A stretch of 25,857 nt of DNA. Source: UBA1738 sp045658645 (GTDB lineage Bacteria; Bacillota; Clostridia; UBA1381). The translations under genes were made by a program, and so were the position numbers. Below, one piece after another: positions 1 through 5,941 of the stretch. The stretch spans positions 1 through 25,857 of the forward strand of contig JAZOVJ010000056.1 of the NCBI GenBank assembly GCA_045658645.1. Direction: 5' to 3'. The notes beneath the pieces are model-generated. The model was not told the DNA's origin. It saw only the letters and a list, made by a program, of their open reading frames with translations, and did no database searches. Position 1 is the stretch's first letter. Each line of letters starts with the position of its first letter.

Positions 1-1
1 C

Positions 2-250
2 GATAACAGAGAATTTAATAAGATACGAAATCAAATCATTTCTGCGGCAAGCGAGAAAAGCGTAGAAAGTAATAATATAGATAATGTCATCAGCAATTTA
101 GTCTTCAATATCTGCAAAGTATTTGAAGGTCGATGTCAGGAAGAGAACAGACAGGAATCTCGCAGGCGACCATATAGTATGGACAAAAAAGAATATGTAA
201 AGCTGGCACAGAAAAAGCAAGCTTTAGGTATCAAGATGGGAGGTTTTTGA
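2..250 (+). CDS. C-terminal end of a probable mobilization protein (partial)
   Basis: The frame is open from the left edge of the window to a TGA at 248-250, giving about 82 residues of the C-terminus of a protein whose start lies outside. It is hydrophilic and highly charged (Lys, Glu, Arg, Asn) and ends in a basic tail with KLAQKKQALGIKMGGF. It has no membrane segment. The stop lies 2 bases before the next gene's ATG, and that gene's ribosome site (GGGAGG, 238-243) is inside this frame, so the two are translationally linked. The position upstream of small accessory genes and a serine recombinase suggests a relaxase or other mobilization protein of an integrative element. That function is inferred from context only; I do not recognise a diagnostic motif in the visible part. 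Confidence 0.55.
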   Translation, partial: DNREFNKIRNQIISAASEKSVESNNIDNVISNLVFNICKVFEGRCQEENRQESRRRPYSMDKKEYVKLAQKKQALGIKMGGF

Positions 251-252
251 TA

Positions 253-642
253 ATGGCAAAAACAAAAGTTAGTTTTAGTATAGAGCCAAAGCTTCAGGCT
301 GAGGCAGAATGCTTAATGAAGACTGTGGAATGTAGCTCAATGAGTGAATTCTACGAAAAGGCAGTTCAGTTCTATGTACTGCACTTACACCTTAAGCATA
401 ACGAAAGTTATTTCGGTGAAATACTTTCAAAAACACTGGAAGGAATGATTAACAGACTTGGCGACAGAATTGCAAAAATGCAGTTCAAGGACATCGTATC
501 AGGAACTCAATTATTCATGCTGTTAGCAAATGAATATGAGTGGTCTCAGGAATACATAGACGGTGTGTATGGACATGCTGTCGAAGAATCCAAGAAAATT
601 CCATCGGTGAAATTATGGAATGAAGAAAGGAGATACGACTAA
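253..642 (+). CDS. Small mobile-element accessory protein, possible ribbon-helix-helix N-terminus
   Basis: A 129-residue protein. I place the start at ATG 253, preceded by GGGAGG at 238-243 with 9 bases between; a TTG at 247 would sit too close to that site. The first 40 residues (MAKTKVSFSIEPKLQAEAEC, then a helix-rich stretch) resemble a ribbon-helix-helix DNA-binding arm: a short basic beta strand followed by two helices. The rest is helical and charged with no membrane segment. It overlaps the next gene by 1 base (TAATG), so both belong to one operon. A role as an oriT-binding accessory factor or a small regulator of the element would fit, but this is inference. I do not recognise the family. 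Confidence 0.6.
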   Translation: MAKTKVSFSIEPKLQAEAECLMKTVECSSMSEFYEKAVQFYVLHLHLKHNESYFGEILSKTLEGMINRLGDRIAKMQFKDIVSGTQLFMLLANEYEWSQEYIDGVYGHAVEESKKIPSVKLWNEERRYD

Positions 643-953
643 TGAGTATAGATATCAGAGAAGCCAAGCAGCTTAATCAGAAAAAGAAATCTGATCTGCT
701 AGATGAAATACTAGGCAGATTAGATGTTATCGAAGGCAAGGTTGACAACCTTGCCTCCGAAAAGAGAAGCAAAATCGACGAAACCATAAGAGATGTAAAA
801 TCATCAGTTTATAAAATTGAGGATAACATTTATACATCGGCAGACAAACATATGAAACAGATTTTGCTTAGAGTGTTTCAGATATCAGGAGCGATTATTC
901 TATGTACACCGGCTGTCATTGTAACACTTTGGTGGCTCCTATCATTTATATAA
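642..953 (+). CDS. Small coiled-coil protein with one C-terminal membrane segment
   Basis: 103 residues. Residues 1-75 are strongly charged and helical with a heptad-like pattern (LLDEILGRLDVIEGKVDNLA), suggesting a coiled coil. Residues about 78-102 form one hydrophobic membrane helix ending in WWLLSFI, so the protein is probably tail-anchored with its N-terminus in the cytoplasm. The ATG overlaps the upstream stop by 1 base and the next gene begins 14 bases downstream, so it is an internal operon member of the mobile element. Small coiled-coil membrane proteins are common in conjugative and mobilizable elements, but I cannot assign a function. The coding sequence contains a perfect 9-bp inverted repeat at 735-755, listed separately. 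Confidence 0.6.
   Translation: MSIDIREAKQLNQKKKSDLLDEILGRLDVIEGKVDNLASEKRSKIDETIRDVKSSVYKIEDNIYTSADKHMKQILLRVFQISGAIILCTPAVIVTLWWLLSFI
735..755. repeat. Perfect 9-3-9 inverted repeat inside a coding region
   Basis: GGCAAGGTT (735-743) and AACCTTGCC (747-755) are perfect reverse complements around the 3-base centre GAC. The repeat lies inside the coiled-coil gene. It could be a protein-binding site or an RNA hairpin. No T-run follows it, so it is not an intrinsic terminator. Confidence 0.6.
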
Positions 954-967
954 GAAAGGATGGTTAT

Positions 968-1186
968 ATGAAGAAAATTGTTCTTCCAAATTACTATCTT
1001 ATTTATAAAAGAATAAAGCCCGGCGACACGCCTATTGATAATTTCAAAGGTGCGTATGTGGATGGGAACTTCAATATCTATTACGAAATCGGTAATAAGA
1101 TATTCAGGACAACATCTCACTTTGCCAGCGATGAAATATCCTTAAGGGACAGAGTAAATAACATCATAAGCCGTGAAGTTTCTTAA
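968..1186 (+). CDS. Small hypothetical protein of the mobile element
   Basis: 72 residues from ATG 968, preceded by AAAGGA at about 954-959. The frame stays open upstream to about 902, but that part overlaps the previous gene and has no ribosome site, so the shorter start is preferred. The protein is soluble, basic and rich in Tyr and Ile (NYYLIYKRIKPGDTPIDNF), with no signal peptide or membrane helix. It lies 14 bases after the coiled-coil membrane gene and 97 bases before the recombinase gene, so it is the last gene of the accessory operon. I do not recognise the family. The clear ribosome site and tight spacing support it as a real gene. Confidence 0.5.
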   Translation: MKKIVLPNYYLIYKRIKPGDTPIDNFKGAYVDGNFNIYYEIGNKIFRTTSHFASDEISLRDRVNNIISREVS

Positions 1187-1205
1187 AGAACTTCTGTGAT
1201 TTATC

Positions 1206-1234
1206 TGGATAACGGCTGTGGTATGTGGTATAAT
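1206..1234 (+). promoter_or_regulatory. Probable promoter of the recombinase gene
   Basis: TGGATA (1206-1211), 17 bases, then a perfect TATAAT (1229-1234). The -10 box matches consensus; the -35 matches in four of six positions. An inverted repeat (1211-1220 and 1249-1258) brackets the -10 box and the likely start site, which suggests repression or autoregulation. Confidence 0.5.
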
Positions 1235-1258
1235 TACTATAGCATTTACACAGCCGTT
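1211..1258. repeat. 10-bp inverted repeat bracketing the recombinase -10 box
   Basis: AACGGCTGTG (1211-1220) and CACAGCCGTT (1249-1258) are perfect reverse complements separated by 28 bases that contain the TATAAT box. Possible roles are an operator pair bound by a dimeric regulator, a recombinase-binding site, or a stem at the 5' end of the mRNA. There is no T-run after it. Confidence 0.6.
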
Positions 1259-1283
1259 TCCCTTAAGAGAAAGGAGAATTTAG

Positions 1284-2915
1284 ATGGCAAAAAGAGAAAC
1301 GGTATGGATAGCAAATTTATATCTAAGGTTATCCAAAGAAGATAAGCGTTCAGCAAATGCAGAAAGCATAAGTATAGAAACACAAAGAATGAAAACATCG
1401 AATTTCGCCAACAAAAATAACATTATAATCCGTAAGGAATATGTAGATGACGGTGAATCAGGGGTATTCTTTGAAAGACCTGAATTTCAGGCAATGATGC
1501 ACGATGTCGAAGAAGGAAATGCCAACTGCATAATCGTAAAAGATTTATCAAGGCTTGGCAGAAATGATGTCCAGGCAAATCTATATTACGAGGACATTTT
1601 CATAGCAAGAGGCATTCGGTTTATTGCAATAGATGATGGCGTTGATACATACTTAAATGGTTATCAACAAATTGCAACCTTTAAGAATATGTATAATGCA
1701 ATGTATCCAAGAGATATATCCGAAAAGACAAGGTCGGCATACAAAACCAAATCGGAATCAGGTTGGTTCCTCGGTGCTAAAGCACCATACGGATATAAAA
1801 AGGACCCAACGGACAAGCATCATCTTGTAATTGATGAAGATGTTGCAGATATTGTAAGACATATCTTCGACTTGGCAAAGCAAGGCTATGGGAAAAGGAA
1901 AATAACAAAAATACTTCATGAAGAAAAAATCCCTACTCCTGCTGCCTATGCAAAAGCTCAGGGAATGAATCATTACTCTGCTATGACCGCACACGATGAT
2001 GAATGTTATTGGTGTGATGATACTGTGGGCGATATGCTTATAAACGAGGTTTACATAGGCAATATGGTAAACCACAGAAAAGAAAAACCATTTAAATCTA
2101 AAAAGTTCAGGGATGTCCCAAAGGATGAATGGATTGTGGTAGAAAATACCCATGAGCCGATAATTGATAAGCAAACCTTTGACGAAGTGCAAAAACTTCT
2201 TGAAAGTCGGGCAAGAGAAACCAAAACAGGCGAAACACAAATCTTTGCAAAGATAATAAAATGTATGGATTGCAAAAAAGCTTTGGTCTTCTCCAATGCA
2301 ACCAAGTCTTATGTATGCAACACATATAACTTAAAAGGTAAGCAATACTGCCCATCCCATTACATAAGGTATGACGAGTTATATGGCGTAGTCCTTGCTG
2401 ACATCTATGCAAAGACTGTGATGCTTGAAACCGACAGAGAAGCCTTATATAAAGCGGCACTTAAATGTAACGAGCAAAAGATCATGGCAGAAACTAAGGA
2501 CAATCAACGAAAGCTTGCAAAAGCCAACAAGAGAATCGGCGAGCTTGAAATCCTGATAAAAAAGACTTACGAAAATTCGGTCTTAGGGAATTTATCAAGT
2601 GATAGAATGGCATCACTTCTTGCAGGATACGAAGAGGAACAGGCAGAATTAAAAGCCGAAGCATCAAGAATTGAAAGCGAGCTTAATGAATACCACAAGT
2701 CAAAGGATAATGCCATAGACTTTGTAAACTTAATTGAAAAGTATATTGGAATTAAAGAACTCACATACGAGATTCTCCATGAGCTTATAGACAGAATTGA
2801 AGTCGGAGAAAAGTATGAATATCAAGGCGAAACTTATCAGGATATAAATATTTATTATAAGTTTGTTGGTACTGTAGAGTTTAACAACGAATTTAATATA
2901 GAAAAAGCAGGATAA
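1284..2915 (+). CDS. Large serine recombinase of an integrative element
   Basis: 543-residue site-specific recombinase, expected to integrate and excise the element without host factors. The N-terminal resolvase-type catalytic domain (about 8-150) has the YLRLS motif with the nucleophile Ser17, a YVDDGESG segment at 53-60 and VKDLSRLGR at 85-93 with the active-site arginines. A 'recombinase' DNA-binding domain follows (about 165-310, with APYGY and VYIGN). Next is a zinc ribbon with Cys327, Cys330, Cys345 and Cys356, then a coiled coil (about 395-480) and a C-terminal segment of the kind seen in TndX/TnpX-like recombinases of clostridial elements. Ribosome site AAAGGAG at 1270-1276. It is the last gene before the chromosomal pgm-type gene, which is typical for such an enzyme beside its own attachment site. 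The catalytic motifs are all intact. Confidence 0.93.
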   Translation: MAKRETVWIANLYLRLSKEDKRSANAESISIETQRMKTSNFANKNNIIIRKEYVDDGESGVFFERPEFQAMMHDVEEGNANCIIVKDLSRLGRNDVQANLYYEDIFIARGIRFIAIDDGVDTYLNGYQQIATFKNMYNAMYPRDISEKTRSAYKTKSESGWFLGAKAPYGYKKDPTDKHHLVIDEDVADIVRHIFDLAKQGYGKRKITKILHEEKIPTPAAYAKAQGMNHYSAMTAHDDECYWCDDTVGDMLINEVYIGNMVNHRKEKPFKSKKFRDVPKDEWIVVENTHEPIIDKQTFDEVQKLLESRARETKTGETQIFAKIIKCMDCKKALVFSNATKSYVCNTYNLKGKQYCPSHYIRYDELYGVVLADIYAKTVMLETDREALYKAALKCNEQKIMAETKDNQRKLAKANKRIGELEILIKKTYENSVLGNLSSDRMASLLAGYEEEQAELKAEASRIESELNEYHKSKDNAIDFVNLIEKYIGIKELTYEILHELIDRIEVGEKYEYQGETYQDINIYYKFVGTVEFNNEFNIEKAG

Positions 2916-2951
2916 CAAGGCACTCCCTTAAAAAGAGTAACAGTCCTGTCA

Positions 2952-2959
2952 GGTGCACC
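2952..2959. other. Candidate attachment-site core (GGTGCACC palindrome)
   Basis: Large serine recombinases usually act on short dyad-symmetric sites just outside their own gene. Between the recombinase stop (2915) and the pgm-type gene end (3001), the only striking dyad is the perfect 8-bp palindrome GGTGCACC, with CCTGTCAGG overlapping on its left. The other end of the element is outside the window, so no duplicated core can be shown. This is a position-based guess. Confidence 0.25.
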
Positions 2960-2965
2960 AAAAAT

Positions 2966-2992
2966 CAGACTGCTTTTGCAGTCTGTTTTTTT
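2966..2992 (+). terminator. Rho-independent terminator after the recombinase gene
   Basis: Perfect 8-bp stem CAGACTGC (2966-2973) and GCAGTCTG (2978-2985) with a TTTT loop, followed by seven T. It ends plus-strand transcription from the mobile element. On the minus strand the same hairpin is followed by a shorter T-run, so it may also terminate the pgm-type gene, whose stop is at 3001. Confidence 0.85.
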
Positions 2993-3000
2993 ATCCTAAA

Positions 3001-4698
3001 TTATACGCCCAAGAAGCCTTTAACTTCTTTTGTTACAGCCTCATTAAGAGCCACTGCATCTTCCATAGAATCAGCAGATGTTCCAACGTAAAGTTTAACC
3101 TTTGGCTCTGTGCCTGATGGTCTTATAAAGAAGTATGTCTTGCCGTCTGAAAGCTCATATTTTAACACATTTGACTTTGGAAGACCTGTACCGTCTTCTT
3201 GATAGTCAATAACCTTTTCAACGTCAAGTCCGACAAGCTTCGTAATTGGTTTTGCACGAAGGTCAGAAAGCATCTTTGACATTTTTTCCATACCGTCTTT
3301 TCCTGGCATGGTGAAGTTGCTTAAGCTTTCATAGAAATATCCGTACTTTTTGTAGATATTCTGAAGTGCTTCGTAAAGGTTCATACCCTTTGTTCTGTAA
3401 TATGCAGCCATTTCGGCGATAAGCATTGTTGCAACAACGCCGTCTTTATCACGGGCATAGTCGCCAACTAAGTAGCCGTAGCTTTCCTCAAAGCCGATAA
3501 GGTATGAATACTCACCTGTTTTTGTGAACTCAGTCATCTTTTCGCCGATGTACTTAAATCCTGTTAAAAGGCTCATTGTTGCGATGCCGTAAGCGTCTGC
3601 AATCTTTGCTGCAAGCTCTGTTGTAACGATTGTCTTAACAACAATACCGTTTTCAGGAAGCTCTCCTCGTTCCTTTTTAGCCTCAAGAATATATTCAACC
3701 AAAAGAGCACCTGTCTGGTTTCCTGTCAAAGTTCTGTAAACACCCTCTGAATCACGAACAACGATACCAACACGGTCACAGTCAGGGTCAGTACCGATAA
3801 TCAAATCAACGTCATTCTTCTTTGCAAGCTCGATTGCGATAGTAAAGCCCTCTGCGTTTTCAGGGTTTGGTGACTTGACTGTAGGGAAGTTTCCATCTTC
3901 GTTGTCCTGCTCAGAAACTACAAACACGTTCTTAAATCCAACTCTTTTTAAAATTTCCTTAACAGGACGAGCACCTGAACCGTGAAGCGGTGTATAAACA
4001 AGCTTCATTTCATCTGCAACCTGTGGGATAACGTCAGGATTAACCTGTTCCTTTTTGATTGTTTCAAGGTACGCTTCATCAAAGTCGCTGCCCACTATTT
4101 CAACAAGACCTTTTGCTTTTGCTTCTTCAAGGTCCATAACCCTAACGTCATTGAAAATGTCGTAGCTATTGATAGCATCTAAAACTATGTCAGCCGCTTC
4201 AGGTGGGAACTGACCGCCGTCAGGGCCGTATCCCTTAAAGCCGTTATATTCTTTCGGATTGTGGCTGGCTGTAATCATAACGCCTGCGCCGGTACCAAGA
4301 TAACGGATACCGAATGAAACTTGCGGAACGGCGTGAACACAAGAGAAAAGATAAGCCTTAACGCCGTTAGCTGCAAGAACTTTTGCAGTTTCCTCGGCAA
4401 ATATACGGGAGAAGTTTCTTGTATCGTAACCGATTAAAACGCCCTTATCGGCATTTCCTGCATCTTTTATATACTTTGCAACGCCCTGGCTGGCACGGCG
4501 AACATTATAAATGTTCATACGGTTTTTGCCCATACCCAGTATTCCGCGAAGACCGCCTGTACCAAATTCAAGTTCACGGTAAAAACGTTCTTCAATTTCA
4601 GTTTCATCATCTTTTATTGCAAGAAGTTCCTGTTTTTCTTCTTCTGATAAAAGGTCGCATGAAAGCCAGCGTTCGTAATCTGTTCTGTAATTTGACAT
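3001..4698 (-). CDS. pgcA: Phospho-sugar mutase (alpha-phosphoglucomutase/phosphomannomutase family)
   Basis: 565-residue alpha-D-phosphohexomutase. It interconverts hexose 1- and 6-phosphates, most likely glucose-1-P and glucose-6-P, feeding glycogen, envelope glycan and glycolipid synthesis. All four family sites are present: the phosphoserine loop TASHNP (143-148, Ser145), the metal loop DPDCDRVG in mid-protein, the sugar loop GFEESYGYL, and the C-terminal phosphate loop RPSGTEPKVKLY. Length fits the roughly 570-580-residue PgcA-type group better than the roughly 450-residue GlmM/ManB group. AAAGGA lies upstream of ATG 4698. The gene lies 57 bases downstream of the pseudouridine synthase on the same strand and may be cotranscribed with it. 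The mobile element ends just past its 3' end. The substrate is not fixed by sequence alone, so the symbol is by family resemblance. Confidence 0.9.
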   Translation of the reverse strand: MSNYRTDYERWLSCDLLSEEEKQELLAIKDDETEIEERFYRELEFGTGGLRGILGMGKNRMNIYNVRRASQGVAKYIKDAGNADKGVLIGYDTRNFSRIFAEETAKVLAANGVKAYLFSCVHAVPQVSFGIRYLGTGAGVMITASHNPKEYNGFKGYGPDGGQFPPEAADIVLDAINSYDIFNDVRVMDLEEAKAKGLVEIVGSDFDEAYLETIKKEQVNPDVIPQVADEMKLVYTPLHGSGARPVKEILKRVGFKNVFVVSEQDNEDGNFPTVKSPNPENAEGFTIAIELAKKNDVDLIIGTDPDCDRVGIVVRDSEGVYRTLTGNQTGALLVEYILEAKKERGELPENGIVVKTIVTTELAAKIADAYGIATMSLLTGFKYIGEKMTEFTKTGEYSYLIGFEESYGYLVGDYARDKDGVVATMLIAEMAAYYRTKGMNLYEALQNIYKKYGYFYESLSNFTMPGKDGMEKMSKMLSDLRAKPITKLVGLDVEKVIDYQEDGTGLPKSNVLKYELSDGKTYFFIRPSGTEPKVKLYVGTSADSMEDAVALNEAVTKEVKGFLGV

Positions 4699-4755
4699 AG
4701 TAAAAATCCTTTCTTTTTACATAGTGTATAGTAATTGCGATATAGCAAGTACAAT

Positions 4756-5628
4756 CTAAATTATCATATCAGCAGGAAGAGGTGCTGTGATTTTTATGTT
4801 CTTTCCCGAAAACGGATGGGGGAATTTGAGAGAGTGACAATGAAGTCTTGTCCGCTCGTTTTGGAGTTCCTTTCCGTATAGGAAATCCCCCAAAATCGGC
4901 GTGCCGATATGTGAAAGATGAAGTCTTAACTGATGTGTCCTGCCTGTTTTTGGGAAAAGCCTGACAAGAGAAAGACCGTCCTTTTCTTCTATAACTGCAT
5001 ACTCGGTAACAGCAGGCTTCCCGTCTTTATCAATGCATCTTTTAATAATTCCCTCTTTTTCACGCTTAATCGGTGCATCAATTGTTCCCGACAAAGGTGA
5101 CGGAACGCCAACACAAACTGCCATATACTCTTTTTCAAAAACGCCATCAATCAGGGACTTTGAAAGTCTGTCCGCAGAAACTATATGCTTTGCAATTAAA
5201 ACTACTCCTGATGTGTCACGGTCAAGACGCGTAATTGCACGGAAAGTAAAGGGAATATCCTTGTAATAATGCATAACCGCATTTGCCAAAGTCCCTTCAT
5301 AGTGCCCGATAGACGGATGGGTCGGCATATTTGCAGGCTTATTTACAAGGAGGATATCATCATCTTCATAAAGAATGGAAAGCGGAATTTCATTTGGAAC
5401 TATGTTATCAGAGCTTACCTCGGGCAGTGATATTTTCAAAAAATCGCCACAGGATACAACCTTATTCACAAACTCCTTTTTGCCGTTTAAGAGAATGCAG
5501 TCGCCCTTTTTTAAGGCGGTTATAAGGCTCCCTGAAAAATTCCAGTAATTAGTTAATATAAATTTTATGCTCTTGCCAGAAAAATCATTCCCGACAGTTA
5601 AAATAAATTCACGCAAAAATTTCCACAT
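4756..5628 (-). CDS. RluA-family RNA pseudouridine synthase
   Basis: 290-residue pseudouridine synthase of the RluA/RluD group, which isomerises uridines in rRNA or tRNA. The S4-like N-terminal segment (about 1-70) is degenerate: the usual Ser-Arg before the loop reads SGSLITALKKG. The catalytic domain has ILYEDDDILLVNKPANMPTH (85-104), the active-site motif RLDRDTSG (134-141, Asp136) and the downstream GRTHQLRLHL motif. The RNA target cannot be read from sequence. The start is unusual: TATAAT of the best promoter is only 14 bases before ATG 5628, and the AAGG ribosome site touches the ATG. Translation may therefore begin on a very short leader, or at the in-frame TTG four codons later (5616). 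The gene is divergent from the aro operon. Confidence 0.9.
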   Translation of the reverse strand: MWKFLREFILTVGNDFSGKSIKFILTNYWNFSGSLITALKKGDCILLNGKKEFVNKVVSCGDFLKISLPEVSSDNIVPNEIPLSILYEDDDILLVNKPANMPTHPSIGHYEGTLANAVMHYYKDIPFTFRAITRLDRDTSGVVLIAKHIVSADRLSKSLIDGVFEKEYMAVCVGVPSPLSGTIDAPIKREKEGIIKRCIDKDGKPAVTEYAVIEEKDGLSLVRLFPKTGRTHQLRLHLSHIGTPILGDFLYGKELQNERTRLHCHSLKFPHPFSGKNIKITAPLPADMII

Positions 5629-5642
5629 CCTTACATTATGTT

Positions 5643-5671
5643 ATTATACAATATTTAAAACAGAATTTCAA
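5643..5671 (-). promoter_or_regulatory. Promoter of the pseudouridine synthase gene (minus strand)
   Basis: Read on the minus strand: TTGAAA (5671-5666), 17 bases, TATAAT (5648-5643). The -10 box is perfect and the -35 matches in five of six positions. It sits back to back with the aro promoter at 5705-5733 and predicts a 5' leader of only about 6-9 bases before ATG 5628. Confidence 0.7.
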
Positions 5672-5704
5672 TAAAGAAAACTGACTATTTTTGTAAAAAA
5701 AATA

Positions 5705-5733
5705 TTGACAAGTAAAATATGGAGTGCTATAAT
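5705..5733 (+). promoter_or_regulatory. Perfect consensus promoter of the aro operon
   Basis: TTGACA (5705-5710), exactly 17 bases, TATAAT (5728-5733): both boxes match the vegetative sigma-factor consensus in all six positions. Initiation is expected near 5740, about 25 bases before the leader-peptide ATG at 5766. A strong constitutive promoter followed by an attenuator fits control by premature termination. Confidence 0.85.
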
Positions 5734-5765
5734 TATTAGCAAATAACAAAAAGGAAGTACGAAAA

Positions 5766-5855
5766 ATGGCAAACCTTCGTAACACATTTGAATACTTTTA
5801 TGGCTTTACTTATTATTTTGGTAAAGCCTTGTTGTGTTGCTCAGGTAATTTTTAA
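5766..5855 (+). CDS. Phe/Tyr-rich leader peptide of the aro operon attenuator (29 aa)
   Basis: A 29-codon ORF with a good ribosome site (AAGGAAG at 5751-5757) and ATG 5766, ending in TAA 5853-5855. Codons 8-18 read Phe-Glu-Tyr-Phe-Tyr-Gly-Phe-Thr-Tyr-Tyr-Phe: eight of eleven are aromatic, four Phe and four Tyr. Such a run of control codons between a promoter and a terminator is the signature of ribosome-mediated attenuation, as in the enterobacterial pheA and trp leaders. The peptide is not expected to act itself; the ribosome's position on it reports charged tRNA-Phe and tRNA-Tyr supply. It precedes aroF, whose downstream operon includes both tyrA and pheA, which matches a sensor for both amino acids. 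The tail includes a Cys-Cys pair of unknown meaning. Confidence 0.88.
   Translation: MANLRNTFEYFYGFTYYFGKALLCCSGNF
5779..5840 (+). promoter_or_regulatory. Attenuator 1:2 (anti-antiterminator) hairpin in the aro leader
   Basis: Two nested stems by eye. The outer stem is GTAACAC (5779-5785) with GTGTTGC (5834-5840), seven pairs with one G-U. The inner stem is GGCTTTAC (5802-5809) with GTAAAGCC (5821-5828), eight perfect pairs. Its 5' strand lies in leader codons 5-15, so a ribosome stalled on the Phe/Tyr codons would disrupt it and free 5834-5849 for the antiterminator. Confidence 0.75.
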
Positions 5856-5893
5856 AATTCATTTTGTATTTTAATGGGGATTACGAGTAACAC
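5834..5893 (+). promoter_or_regulatory. Attenuator 2:3 (antiterminator) helix in the aro leader
   Basis: GTGTTGCTC (5834-5842) pairs with GAGTAACAC (5885-5893), and GTAAT (5845-5849) pairs with ATTAC (5880-5884), with a two-base bulge AG at 5843-5844: 14 pairs with one G-U. The 3' strand occupies the 5' arm and loop of the terminator at 5874-5904, so the two structures exclude each other. The GTAACAC word at 5887-5893 repeats the one at 5779-5785, so both compete for the same partner. Confidence 0.78.
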
Positions 5894-5908
5894 GTAGTCC
5901 CCATTTTT
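5874..5908 (+). terminator. Attenuator terminator (3:4 hairpin) upstream of aroF
   Basis: Stem ATGGGGATTACG (5874-5885) with CGTAGTCCCCAT (5893-5904): twelve pairs including one U-G, a seven-base loop, and five T (5904-5908) followed by a further AT-rich run. It lies 19 bases after the leader-peptide stop and 33 bases before the aroF ATG, the expected place for an operon-controlling intrinsic terminator. Confidence 0.88.
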
Positions 5909-5941
5909 ATTTATAAACCATTAAGAAAGAGGAAAGTTACA

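Noticed and set aside
1758..2460. Minus-strand open frames inside the recombinase gene
   Set aside because: They lack ribosome sites and overlap a gene with intact catalytic and zinc motifs.
2941..2960. A tRNA 3' end as attachment site (sequence ends in GCACCA)
   Set aside because: No T-arm (GGTTCRANTCC) or acceptor partner is found upstream, so GTGCACCA is not a tRNA end.
5740..5941. T-box riboswitch upstream of aroF
   Set aside because: No T-box sequence (TGGNACCGCG-like) or specifier-loop architecture is visible; a translated Phe/Tyr-rich ORF with three competing helices explains the region fully.
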